DNA of 64,000 bases. Source: Fasciola hepatica (taxonomy: Eukaryota > Platyhelminthes > Trematoda > Plagiorchiida > Fasciolidae). The notes below the pieces were generated by a model. That model was given only the letters and a program-made list of their open reading frames with translations. It searched no databases and was not told where the DNA came from. The position numbers and the translations under genes are program-made. Below are positions 26,591-36,930 of the stretch, one piece after another. Numbering within the stretch: position 1 is the stretch's first letter; every line of letters begins with the position of its first letter. The stretch covers positions 2,263,501-2,327,500 of the forward strand of contig CANUEZ040000029.1 of the NCBI GenBank assembly GCA_948099385.1, read 5' to 3'.

Positions 26591-29500
26591 GATAATTCTC
26601 AACGACTTGGTTCAACGTCACCACATATTTGCGAAATACCCGAAGCTCCTCCGAATTGTAATCCCCGAATCGCATCCCATCGATCAATTTTATTAGTCGG
26701 ATCAATCAAACATTTTTCAACTGTGCCAAACAAAATCCATCAGATATAAACTCACAAACATCTGGTCCATTCTGCTCATTTTCTCATTGCTGAACACAGA
26801 GTGACCGAAAAAAGGGTGGAGAAGACGAATAGCGGAACAATAATAATTTTATGGTAGCTTGATTCCAATTACCCGAAAAAAGCAGGACTACATAAGAGGA
26901 CGACAAATGGCCTTTTAGAAAAACTAATTGCAGTAAAACAATGCAGGCATATACTTTATTATATGTCCATGAAGGCCACAAAACATGCCGAAGAGGCATT
27001 TTTCAGTCCAGGGAAGAAACAAGTGGACTGTAAAAAATACTCCTCGATGAAACGAGTTCCCCATGTCAGAAGAAGCACAATCATCCGTGGATAAAATATA
27101 ATTCAATTTGTTTCATGATGGATTTCTTCCAAGTGTCACAGAACAAATTAGAGAAGCATTCGATGGACCGAGGTGTCACATGAGGGGAAGTTTTGTCAGG
27201 GAACATAAAATTAGCATTTTCCAGTTCGCTGTCCATTGGAAAACCTGTAATTGGAATCGGTGAGTGAATCACGTGCACAGAGAGAGAATGTAGATGACCA
27301 ATATGGCTATATCTGACCGATCGCTAGAAAATAGTCTGAGAAACTTTGCATTTACTATTGGAAAGGCCTACTGTGACATCAGGAACAAGGCAGTAGAGAA
27401 CAAGTATGTTTCTCGCAAATTAACCTCCTGGCCAAGATATTTACTTTGAAAGGGTAGCTTAACATATCCAAGAGTCATGTGTAAACATGAGAGATAGTGG
27501 AGAAGTTGGTTGGTCGGTAATTTTTAAGCATGTTATGTTGTAGCTTGGAGAAAGAGAAGTGATTTGTAAAAGAAAAGCCAGGCTTGTAATACTTGTAGAT
27601 TTATGTCCAAACAGATTCCGCTGCACCGCACCACGTTGCACATTGTAGAACAATAATGTTTACTTATCTTCATATAAAACAGCGGTGCTCGAAAACTATG
27701 GAAAACAAAAGCCGTAGTCAGTTTACATCACCATGTTGGAGACAAGTTAACAAACAGTCCTTTCTGCTACCTTACTGAAAATTTCCCTCCCCTTTAAGGC
27801 AATGGTCTAGACAATCCTCCACGGTTCGACATTATTTGTTGCGTATATGACCCAAAACGCAATGTATCAGTCTATTTCATCTCACCCCATCAAATAACGA
27901 TGGGACCTAATGGTTTTCAATGTCGTTACCATGCGTTCAATCCAATCCCCGATTGCGTCACAAATTGTTGAACCCAATTAGGAATGTGTCAATCATTCGG
28001 TTACGTAATTGTTGCTTCTGCTATCATTGTAAAATGTATATCTGGGTTCAGAAGGTTGGGTTCGTCCAAAGTTCACGTCATTTCTCCCAGGTTTTGTGAT
28101 AGTTAGAGTATTATCAACGTATCATTTGTGAAGTTCCGAAGGTTCAAATTATTGCACTAGTCTCCTCAAAATGGGTCATGAGACCCAATGTGATTCCCAC
28201 GTGAACACCGTTGATTTGTCTGCAAGCCCGACCCGGGATGTGAACCGGTACGTTTTTTGTTCAACAACCAATAAAATTATATCATTCTTATGCTGATTTT
28301 GCGTGACGTGGTCGCATATGATGCATCTAACCTCTGGAACGAAAACATTCATAAATAGTGAATGAATATCATACTAGACAATATTTTCCCTTTCACAAAG
28401 ACCTGATCCAAGGGCTTTACCTTGTCGAGACTACTCTTGATAGGATTTCCGAACACAGATTTATGAATAAACTTCAGTAATTTCACTAGCCATTCCACCA
28501 ACTGATATCCTTATGCATTTTTCATACAAAAGCCGGCTTCTTAGGTTCGTGTAGTATTGGACAAACCCCAGCAAACCATAGGAACCAATTGCCGTGGATC
28601 ATCATGAGACAATAATACGTGATGTGCTTTTTGATTAGACCCAAAACTCGATGGAAAAGCTCTGTGCAGCTCTAGGAAAGTTGTACTGCTGTACAAAAAG
28701 TTGAGACTGAATATAAATCACTGAACCTCTCTATTTTTCTGATCCAAAAATGGGAAACGAAGCTATTTCACTCTGATTTCCCATGCAAGTAAACCTCAAC
28801 TGAAGATACAAATTTGCCCTAGGGATAGAGAGTTAGGTATGGAAACATATATTTGCATCACCAAACTTGGTTTGAAAGGTGCTACTGAATGGAAGTTTTG
28901 TGGATAGGCGCAGACTGTATGAGAGTTTACTAAAGTAAAAGGGATGAGACATGTTTCTTCAAACTAACGTTGTCTTTATAACGAAGAGTCCACTGGGGTT
29001 AGTGACAGGTAAGTCATAACTATAAACTGATAACAGATAAAAAAGGAACGGTAACAACTTACGGGACCTGTGTTCTAACTTCATCCGGATTGGAGCACAT
29101 GGTATTCACACTGACTGGTCATTATCAGTGGATTCTAATGTCATTTGTCAAGGCAAAATCTCTTACTTTTGTTTAGATAAAAAGGATAAACTACTGTGAA
29201 GCAGAGAGAACATACCATTATGTAAACTCTGAACAAATACTTCGATGAACCCGTGTGAAGTTGATTTCGAAGTTATTGTGAATAGTAAATAAGAACAAAA
29301 CAAACCAAAGTGCGAATTATGGCCAGCTTGTAGACCAAACTGTGTCACGTTTTTGTATAAAACAATACCAAGCTTCCAAAACAACTTTGTGCTAAACGGG
29401 AAGAATGGAAAACGACACTGAGGAATTTTATTGATCCCACTGTTTTATGCTTCATACTCAATCCAAAAATGCCAATTCGACATGTATTCTTCTAATTTTG

Positions 29501-30354
29501 CAAACTCTCTTTCACGTTTTTTGAGATCTTTGACTTCTGCAGACTGAGAAAACAAATCGTGAATAATGTATTCTCTTAGCTAGAAAGACCATCCCTCATC
29601 GTTTATTCAGGATGAGATGATCACATACAAATAATGAATTTATGAAGCTAATAAAATAGGTAGTTGCTGTCAAATTGCCGAGTGCTTCCTCTGAGTTTCA
29701 TTGCTGTTTGCAGTACTACAATGTTGACGAAAAGAGTGTGTAGTCCAAAGCATTGCTCGTCCTGCCTCTCTATCTCCTCAAATGTTCTCCAGTAAAAAAG
29801 ACTCATATCATCCAAAATTTTATCGAATTTAGCTGACTGTCAGTGTGTTTGCGTGTGTGTATGTGTTTGATTTTACGTGATCTACAACAAATGAGCTGTA
29901 CGAAGTGCCAAATTCATAGTATATATGCAGAAGAAGTGGGCATGAGTCGAGTTGGAACTGACACCGTTATTCTGGTGTTCGCTTACGCTGGTTACACCCA
30001 TCAACTGAAACTACAAGACATTGGTGATGAATAACGAACGACCGAATATTCAGTAAACTACGACTGTAAGTTACCGAATTTCCTCAATCTTCTCAGGTGA
30101 ATCGTGTTTAGGGCCTAATTTGTCATGTAGTATCCCCTATCCTTTTACAGTAAAACGTACAGAAAAGCTCTCGTTGCACAGCTGCTACAAATCTGGTTTG
30201 TCAAGAAATGATAAAAGAGTCCCACGGGCCACATGAAAGACGGATGATCCGATAAATTATTTCTAAACTAATAGAGAATTCGGAATAATTAGGTGAAAAA
30301 ATTATTCACTCCATCCATCTTTAGGAGGGATTATCTTTAGCAGTGCGCATCCGC
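26591..30354. other. No recognised gene
   Basis: Short frames only. A GT-rich patch near 29843-29868 begins a plus-strand frame of 63 codons ending LKLQDIGDE (stop at 30034), which has no supporting splice sites. A box B-like GGTTCACATCCCGG on the minus strand near 28233-28246 lacks a convincing box A. Confidence 0.45.
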
Positions 30355-30440
30355 CGTCTAGTCCCAATTGAGACTCGAACCCGGAATGCTTGATTTTTGG
30401 TCACACGGACTTTACTATCCACCAGGTTATGCAGGCTGGT
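30355..30440 (-). repeat. tRNA-like SINE head, minus strand
   Basis: On the minus strand, box A TGCATAACCTGGT (30433-30421) and box B GGGTTCGAGTCTC (30382-30370) are spaced about 40 bases apart, as in Pol III type 2 promoters. A full tRNA fold is not evident, so a SINE or tRNA relic is the best reading. Confidence 0.55.
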
Positions 30441-30638
30441 ACTCAACGAGTTGCTCCAAGTCAACATTACACACTGATTTTCTGGATTATTTTATTTTTT
30501 GAGGGGGTCACTTTATGACCCATTCAGATGGTTAATTATGTGATTGACAAAACATTTTCATTATATTTCACGCAATTACTTGTGAGCAGTGTGTGGGGTA
30601 GATGAATATTCCTTTAGATGACTGCCCTTTGGATTTCA

Positions 30639-30820
30639 CCTCTCACACACAAACTTCAGATCATCCGATCAACCCTGCACTCAGAAACACCAGACTCTAT
30701 TTTTGCTCCTATTAAAGCTGCTCAGTATAACACATCCTCCATCATATCGAGGGTTTGAACACGGGCCTTTTCACCTCAAAAGCGTGTGTCAACAATGCAC
30801 CAGCCCGCTCCTTTCGAAGA
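30639..30820 (-). repeat. SINE copy 1 of a head-to-head inverted pair
   Basis: The tRNA-like head lies near 30815-30745 on the minus strand (box B GTGTTCAAACCC at about 30748-30759), and the body runs down to 30639. The body is an imperfect inverted match to 30919-31070. Shared blocks include TTGCACTCAGAA or TGCACTCAGAAA, ACCAGACTC and CACCTCAAAAGCGTGTGT. It is one arm of a long foldback. Confidence 0.75.
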
Positions 30821-30892
30821 TGTCGGGCATTTTCACCTGACATACAGGACGACATCTGAACAAGCCAAACTCGGTGATTCGGATAACCTTGG

Positions 30893-31070
30893 ACGAGAGT
30901 GTGGTGGCAAGGGAGTAACACACACGCTTTTGAGGTGAAAGGGGCCGAGTTCAGACCCTAGGTCTGGCGGATGACATGCACCACTGATGTGCTGTGACAA
31001 GAGCAAAACACGAGTCTGGTGCTTCTGAGTGCAAGTTTGGTTGGATGGCCTGAGGTTTGTGCGTGAGAGG
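30893..31070 (+). repeat. SINE copy 2 of a head-to-head inverted pair
   Basis: The plus-strand head includes GTGTGGTGGCAAGGGAGTAA (box A region, about 30899-30918) and box B GAGTTCAGACCC (about 30947-30958). The body, ending in GTGCGTGAGAGG at 31070, pairs with copy 1. The two heads face away from each other across about 70 bases. Confidence 0.75.
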
Positions 31071-31239
31071 CTTCCTACCCGATTCACTGTGTAGCTACTA
31101 AGACAAACGGTTCCCAACCCAGTCCATGAACATCGATAAGTCCACGATCTCACTGTGAGTCTGTTCCCATCTGAATTTACTGTTTTCATTTGAATTTTTC
31201 CCACCAGGTTTTGTTCTTAGTTAATCAGGTTCTCAAATT

Positions 31240-32110
31240 CGAATTCACCCCCGTCCCTTATTTTGTGTATCAGCATTCGCATGCATTTGACTGCACAAGC
31301 CATTGTTCTACCCAATGGATACAACCTCTAATTCACCGCTGCTACCGACCAGATCCTGATTAGTGTAGTGCTCTTGATAGTGACGCTAGTCATAAAACTT
31401 TCTTCCTCTAAATAGAAATATCTGGCTGAGAACCTAATGTGATGCAGCACTCGTCTTTCCTGTCTGATGATCCTTTCAAAGTATCATTGTTCTGACACCC
31501 CTTTCGTTAACTATAATATCATTATAAGATCACTTAGTCTCCACATCTCCACAACATTCCTTGTTCTATCCTCGAGTCACCTTCGTTTTCGTTACCTAGG
31601 GTTTGCCTACGAATATCACTCGTATAGTCTATGGACACGGACGTCTCTGTACTTTCCTGATTTGCACCTCCCTTCGACCTTGGTCTTCCTCAGTATGCCC
31701 TCCTGACTGTTTGTATTCCTCTACTGCTCTTTCTCCCCGATCGCTTTGTCTGATCGAATCCAACAATACTGGTCTTAGCCTCTCACACCAGACCATGTCA
31801 TTCTCTCGTGAATGCGCCACCACGTTTGTGTCCCACTCTTGTGTGTATGCTTCCCAAGGAGACTGTGTCTGTCCTGATTTATCATTGGCCTTTAGATTCC
31901 ACTAATTAAAGATCCCCGTTGTAAACTCTTTGAATTTGTCTTGGATCACTGGTTGTGCGCTTCCTATCCCCGTTTGTCGAACACCTGTTTCTATATTCAC
32001 AGACTGGATCGCACGCAATTTGAGGTGTCTTATTCTTTGCCCGTTCAATCCGTCCTCATGTAAAGGTCAATCACCCACTGGCCCTCTTTGACTTGGGTTT
32101 CGGGTTAGTA
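31240..32110. other. Pyrimidine-rich block with no recognised gene
   Basis: Over roughly 31440-32110 the plus strand is conspicuously rich in C and T compared with the flanks. It gives long but featureless frames on both strands (31467-31706, 31603-31905, and minus 31823-31629). No domain motif, repeat unit or splice signal was found to explain the skew. It could be an old transposon fragment or part of an unrecognised transcript. Confidence 0.4.
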
Positions 32111-32556
32111 TTCTGCGAGTTGCTCAAGGAAGACGATCCTTTATATTAATTTTTATCTAGGCTCTGTTGAAACGATCGCGCTAGTGGGATAAATAACTCA
32201 TCAAGAAATAGCTATTCAGTAAATGTCATGTGTCAGCACCCTTCGAAGGGCATCTTCAAATAATCTCACCGAATTTATGAAAAGTTTCCTATTTGTGTAC
32301 ATGACTTTTGCAAGCCTGAATGCAACACTTCATTGAAAATTCAGATAGTTGTAGTTAATACTAGACTGCAACAAACGGGCTTGCTTTTGGAAAATGCATC
32401 TTCTGATGAATTCAGTTACTTGTAAAAAATCCCATAGAACAAACTGAGAGCAAAAAAGCTTGGCTAACAATCTCTTTCTCAGTTATTCTTAGTCATACCA
32501 ATACAACAATAAATGGCTATTCACATCTCTCTCTCAGCACGAATATCTAAACGAAT

Positions 32557-32810
32557 GAAACTGATCACAGTGTAGAATGAAAAGGTGATTGCACACGTGT
32601 TCGAAAAAGAGTGAGCCATTGGAATTTAAGTACTTGCAATTCGTGTTCCTGAGCAAACAGGGGAGAATTGTAGAGACTAATAGTGACGGCTTCGACCGCG
32701 GCTAAGATGATGCACTTCTTGTTCCCGAACCCATGTCTAACCATTTGATTATTCTACATTGTCATCAATTTCACACGTGCACACACCAGTACAGAAACAG
32801 ATTCAGATTG
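32557..32810. repeat. Foldback relative of the 8.4-kb insert
   Basis: The left arm at 32557-32604 (GAAACTGATCACAGTGTAGA...) is an imperfect inverted match to 32726-32771, about 34 of 47 bases. The left arm and spacer match the reverse complement of about 8490-8660. The right arm and onwards match the plus strand of about 8610-8693. The site therefore holds two inverted partial copies of the same sequence that inserted at 8401-8793. Confidence 0.7.
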
Positions 32811-32811
32811 A

Positions 32812-32892
32812 CCGGTGGTGGTCAAATGGTTCCCGTGGCAGTGTTTCCAACCCTTCGTTCCCTGGTTCGAATTCTCCTTGGGACTTCAGTCA
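32812..32892 (+). repeat. tRNA-derived SINE head
   Basis: Box A-like GGTGGTGGTCAAATGGT lies at 32814-32830 and a good box B, GGTTCGAATTCTCC, at 32863-32876. It sits between two blocks that are nearly adjacent in the 8.4-kb element, so it may be a SINE nested in that element or a part the 8.4-kb copy lacks. Confidence 0.55.
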
Positions 32893-33012
32893 CTGTCCGC
32901 AACTGGCAGCCTTCAAAATGGTCCCAACTCGCCTACTGAAATCCTGCACCGTTGTTTCATAACAGAAGAAATGGGATGAGAAGATTCTAAAGAAATCTAC
33001 CCTCACTTGTTT

Positions 33013-33075
33013 TGCGATTCATTTGATGGTATACTCTGGTATGAATACGAATGACTAAAAATGAGCTTGTCCGCT
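33013..33075 (+). repeat. Terminal block of the 8.4-kb insert family
   Basis: TGGTATGAATACGAATGACT followed by AAAAATGAGCTTGTCCGC matches the right part of the 8401-8793 insert (8739-8780) with a few changes. About 200 bases carrying the tRNA-like head separate it from the foldback. Confidence 0.6.
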
Positions 33076-34099
33076 ACTCTATTTTGTCTGTAGTATAGTA
33101 GGGGATAATAGGAAGAGGTTGACTCTGATTTTAATCCCACTCCGCAATCACTGTTTGTTTCCTTCCAAGCCACAACACAGCATCCCACCAGCCTTTCCCA
33201 AGTACTTGCTTTCCACAGTCCTTCCCTTACTAGTTAGAAGCACACACAGCTATTGCAACACCACAAATGGTAAATAATTTGTGCATGAATCAAAATATAG
33301 CATGTCTCACTGGTCAGACACAGTGCGAGTGGTCATTACCCCCACCGACGGTGATATGTGCCTGTTACAACCAACAAGAGAAGACCAGCTGATCAATGGA
33401 TTTCACAGTGGTTTCGAATGGTCATCAGTTAGAACGTGCAGAGTTCCACTGTCACGGAAATGTTCGACGGTCACAACACGATTAGAAAAGATGACAACAA
33501 CAACGAACGTAAACTAACGACGTAGACCGAGGCTGGTAGGGCCGTCAAATGTGTGCTGGATGCAGCGTTCTTCCGTGGGGGTTGCCGGTGCACTATCTCC
33601 CAAGACAGATGGAATAAAACGAGATTAGCCGAAGCACAATAGGTGTATAAGCAGGTACCAACATCTACAGCAGAGTATGAGAATGACGGTCTGTGCCAAA
33701 ATGTTACATCACCATTAGTCCCGTGGGCGACCATTTCATAATCTGTTGTGCGTAAATCAACCAGCCTAGGATGACTGAACTGACGCCAGCAGACGAACGT
33801 TTTACTGGTGATTGTGTGGAAATGGAATTATAAATTCCTTGAAGTTTATATTTAATAGACTAGGATGAAACGCAAAAGAGACTGATTTTATATTGAAAAA
33901 GCAGCTTATCAAGTCAAGTCAAGTAACTGCTTCTTACACTTCGAGGGGGAAATAATGAAACTTTTTTCCTACTCGAAAGTGGTTGAACTTGTATGTGGCC
34001 AGAAAATCGCTTTCATTTGCTGACATCAAATTTACAGTATGTATACCGACGGATATTATATGTAATAGAAAATTCATTTGCATTTCTCACATCTAAATG
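33076..34099. other. No recognised gene
   Basis: Short frames only. A small tandem of CAAGT/TCAAG units lies near 33909-33926. Confidence 0.45.
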
Positions 34100-34183
34100 T
34101 CCAGCGCCACGAGCCGGAATTGATCCGGCGACACTCCGCTCATGGGACGAATGCCTTACCAACTCAGTTATCACGACATGGGT
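34100..34183 (-). repeat. tRNA-like sequence (degenerate, CAT anticodon position), SINE head or pseudogene
   Basis: On the minus strand, TAACTGAGTTGGTAAGGC supplies a D-arm and box A. GCCGG/CCGGC forms a perfect 5-bp TpsiC stem around a 7-base loop (ATCAATT, about 34115-34131). A 5-bp anticodon stem with wobble pairs encloses CCCATGA, placing CAT in the anticodon position. The universal T at position 33 is C, and no 7-bp acceptor stem can be formed. This argues against a working tRNA and for a SINE head or tRNA pseudogene. Confidence 0.6.
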
Positions 34184-35419
34184 GAGAACAACGCAAGTGG
34201 ATACTTGGTAATGTTTAGTCAGAATTCATCTAAACGGGGTAGTATAATCAAATACACCGGGTCAAATTGCACATGCTTACAAAGGTATCCTACTGTCTTG
34301 TAGAAGTGATGAAATTTCAAATTACCATAAAACTGATCAGTGTGGGCAATGCGTCTAGATGCAGTGCAGTTACCACATTTTATAATAGGTCATGATGAAT
34401 TCATTCAATGATTACTGAAAAACCGACATAGGTTTGAAATGAGCTGACTCAATTCAGTGGTTGTACTGGAATATGACGTTGTGCAACAGGCAGTTGTTGT
34501 CACTTCGTTATTCAACTACAGATGGTACAATTTTACACATCACACGAAACAGGGGTGATGATTCAGAGATTCGGGAGTGAATCTCTTGGTTAATCTGTAT
34601 TATTTTTTTCAAGTTATGCAATGAAAAACCTGAGGTGATTCTTTCCAGATGGCTCAGTCGTGGATCAGTGAGAAATGCCAACCGCGATTCAGTTTACATG
34701 ACTGATTGGAATGATTCTAATACTTTCCACAAACTCATTAGCTCCGTCTACACAACTGTTCGATTGGACACAGACTAGGTCGTCTATTCTCCGTCAAGAA
34801 CTCGTGGAACAATCACTCCGTGCTTTTATGAGCAATCCGCCTGACGTGGTCACCAATACCTGAGTGGATTGCTTACCACGAATGAAATCTGATTTTGACC
34901 AATAAAATTGTCTGATTGCACAATAGGTATCTAAATCAAACTCGTACATCTCCGACTGAGTCACAAATTTCGGATCCACCTCCCTCGTTTCTTTCTTTTG
35001 ACCTTCGGATGTGTGTAATAACTTGAAAGCAAATCGGAATTGAAAACAAGCTTCTGTTTTGTTTGTGAATTCTGTCATCCGAATTTGTTCTGAAACATCA
35101 CCCAACTGATGCGTTATATGTTCAGGCTCAAAGTGCTATTTAAACTCTGTTTTCCACGAATTCATTTTCCGTTTCTAGTTCAATAGTCGACGAACATTCC
35201 ATCTAGAGTTCTTTCCACCCCCTTAATATTAAATTAAAAAAATATGGAAAGTCAGTTTGCACAATCATGAATAACAATCTGAGCCGTCGTGAATACCCAG
35301 TGAATATGAAAACATTTGAATGCAATCTAACATGAGTCAGTCAACTCATTCGGTCAAACAAAATGTGTTGAATGAGACTAGTAGGAGGTCATATTTGTTT
35401 GATGTGATCCATCGTGTAG
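34184..35419. other. No recognised gene
   Basis: A minus-strand frame of 103 codons (35105-34794, ending SDCSTSS) has mixed composition but no recognisable motif or splice support. Confidence 0.45.
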
Positions 35420-35590
35420 TATCAATGCTCAGCCCACCATTGAAATCCAATGAGGCGCTGTACAGCTGACGATTTCTAACAAGGATGAAACAGTAGTACA
35501 ATCCTTCCACAGCTTTCCATAGTGAGTTGAGCATGGAAACTGCATGATGAATCAAATCACACAAATCTAATATCTTACTACTCATGTGCA
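35420..35590 (+). repeat. SINE family with CTAACAAGGATGAAACAG core, copy 1
   Basis: The core TTCTAACAAGGATGAAACAG (35474-35493), with GTGAGTTGAGCATG and TGCATGATGAAT downstream, aligns block by block with 35870-35960. The tRNA-like head of copy 2 is not recognisable here, so this is probably 5'-truncated or diverged. Its minus strand stays open (IHHAVSMLNSLWKAVEG), as copy 2's does, but this follows from shared ancestry and does not show a gene. Confidence 0.7.
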
Positions 35591-35769
35591 CACAATAGCT
35601 AGGCTCACCAGGTTGATTATAACGGAATGCTTTCGTTGTACTTAGACCTCTACAGCGAAGTCATTCATCAAGGGAGTCGACCACTGTACCAAAAACGGGT
35701 TGTTACCACTGAGTGCCGGTGACGGAAGGATACTATATCAGGTAGTGTAGATATTGAGCAAACCGTTGA

Positions 35770-36005
35770 GAGCCAGCCGGAATAGCATGGTGGTTAAATG
35801 TTCGACTCATGTTTGTTCACTTCGGGTTCCACTCCCTGTTGGGGCTCAGGGGATGTGCAGTGCTGATGATTCCTAACAAAGATGAAACAGTTGTACAGTG
35901 CTTGCACGGTCGTCGTTGGTGAGTTGAGCGTGTACATTGCATGATGAATTGCATGATACAATGTGTTGAGTTCTGCTTGGCTTCCACCAACACTGGTCAC
36001 GTGTC
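35770..36005 (+). repeat. SINE family with CTAACAAAGATGAAACAG core, copy 2
   Basis: The head GCCGGAATAGCATGGTGGTT (35774-35793) carries a good box A, and GGGTTCCACTCC (35824-35835) is a weak box B. The body shares the GATGAAACAG...GTGAGTTGAGCGTG...TGCATGATGAAT blocks with 35470-35560, in the same orientation and about 400 bp away. It is a tRNA-derived SINE with the more complete 5' part of the pair. Confidence 0.75.
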
Positions 36006-36298
36006 GTACACCTTGAATCTAGTTAAATCGAATCTCTGTCTAATCGTTAACGAATAAAACCGGTTAGTGAAACAGAATCATGTCAAAGCGAACGACGGGA
36101 AATGGTTTATGATAAAGGATGGTGGCAGAGCCAAACAGATTTCGAACAGACAAGTCCAAATCATGTGACGAAACTGAGTAAATCATAAGACAAACACACA
36201 ATGGGAGGAATCTCCTTCGTTGATAAAATGAATTAGGTAATTCACCTCTTTATGGGACTCGAATAGCTCACTCTTTCTCTTTCTCCTCCGCTATACCT

Positions 36299-36342
36299 CT
36301 GTGTATGTGTGTGTATGTGTTTGTGTTTGTGTGTGTGGTTGC
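36299..36342. repeat. (TG)n-rich microsatellite
   Basis: An imperfect TGTG/TATG/TTTG run of about 40 bp, about 95 bases upstream of the acceptor proposed at 36437. Confidence 0.85.
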
Positions 36343-36437
36343 CGTTGAATGACTAAAACAACTGTAAGCTCTGAAATTCGCTTCACTATTTTAATTCGTT
36401 TCATATTTCTTGATATTTTCCCTGTCGTTTCACCTAG

Positions 36438-36789
36438 GCGACTGATGACAGTGTACAACAGAAATTCCTCACATAATGTTTATCATCTGGCTTGCTTGTT
36501 CATGCACAGATTAAATCACATCGAAGCAGACGTTGTCAAGAAAGTGAAAGAAAAAGTACGCAGAACTCTCCGTCAAAAAACAGCATATTTAATCGAATCC
36601 CTCCGAGGTCAACGACTTGCTGAATTTGGATCGATTCTGCATTCGTCAAATCAGCAAACCATAATCTATAATCGAACAAATCCGTGTACTCAACTGGTGG
36701 ATACTAGTTTATTCATAGAAACGTCCCGCTGTAGGCAATCAAATTATAAGTTAAATCACGTTCATGGATGTCACCTGTTATTCCGATAA
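36438..36789 (+). CDS. Candidate exon, unrecognised helical/basic segment
   Basis: A strong acceptor (TTTTCCCTGTCGTTTCACCTAG, ending 36437) opens a plus-strand frame that runs to a stop at 36787-36789, about 117 codons. The peptide includes NVYHLACLFMHRLNH, then a charged, probably helical stretch (EADVVKKVKEKVRRTLRQK) and LIESLRGQRLAEFGSIL. This composition is the most protein-like in the window. No good donor is evident before the stop: CTCAACTG|GTGGAT near 36692 is weak. It could be a last exon or an internal exon with a nonconsensus donor. The family is not recognised, and chance cannot be excluded without homology or RNA evidence. Confidence 0.3.
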
Positions 36790-36844
36790 TATAGGCACGT
36801 GAACTGTACGATCTACTTGCGAATTTTTCGAAGCTCGTCGACGT

Positions 36845-36930
36845 AACCTTGTAGCTTAGCTGATAGAGCACGTGTGGTATTAAGAAATGAGTGGGGTCCA
36901 TGAGTGGGTTCGAACCAAATCGAGAACAAC
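36845..36930 (+). repeat. tRNA-like SINE head
   Basis: Box A TAGCTTAGCTGATAG (36852-36866) forms a D-arm with GCTT/GAGC pairing. Box B GGGTTCGAACC lies at 36906-36916. The TpsiC stem is imperfect and the anticodon arm is unclear, so this is tRNA-derived rather than a functional tRNA gene. It belongs to a different tRNA-like family from the 35-kb pair. Confidence 0.6.

Noticed and set aside
31467..31905. Overlapping frames on both strands as a gene
   Set aside because: They follow from the pyrimidine skew, which depletes stop codons in several frames. No domain or splice support.
36845..36930. Functional tRNA gene
   Set aside because: Box A and box B are good, but the T-stem is mismatched and no acceptor or anticodon arm is convincing.
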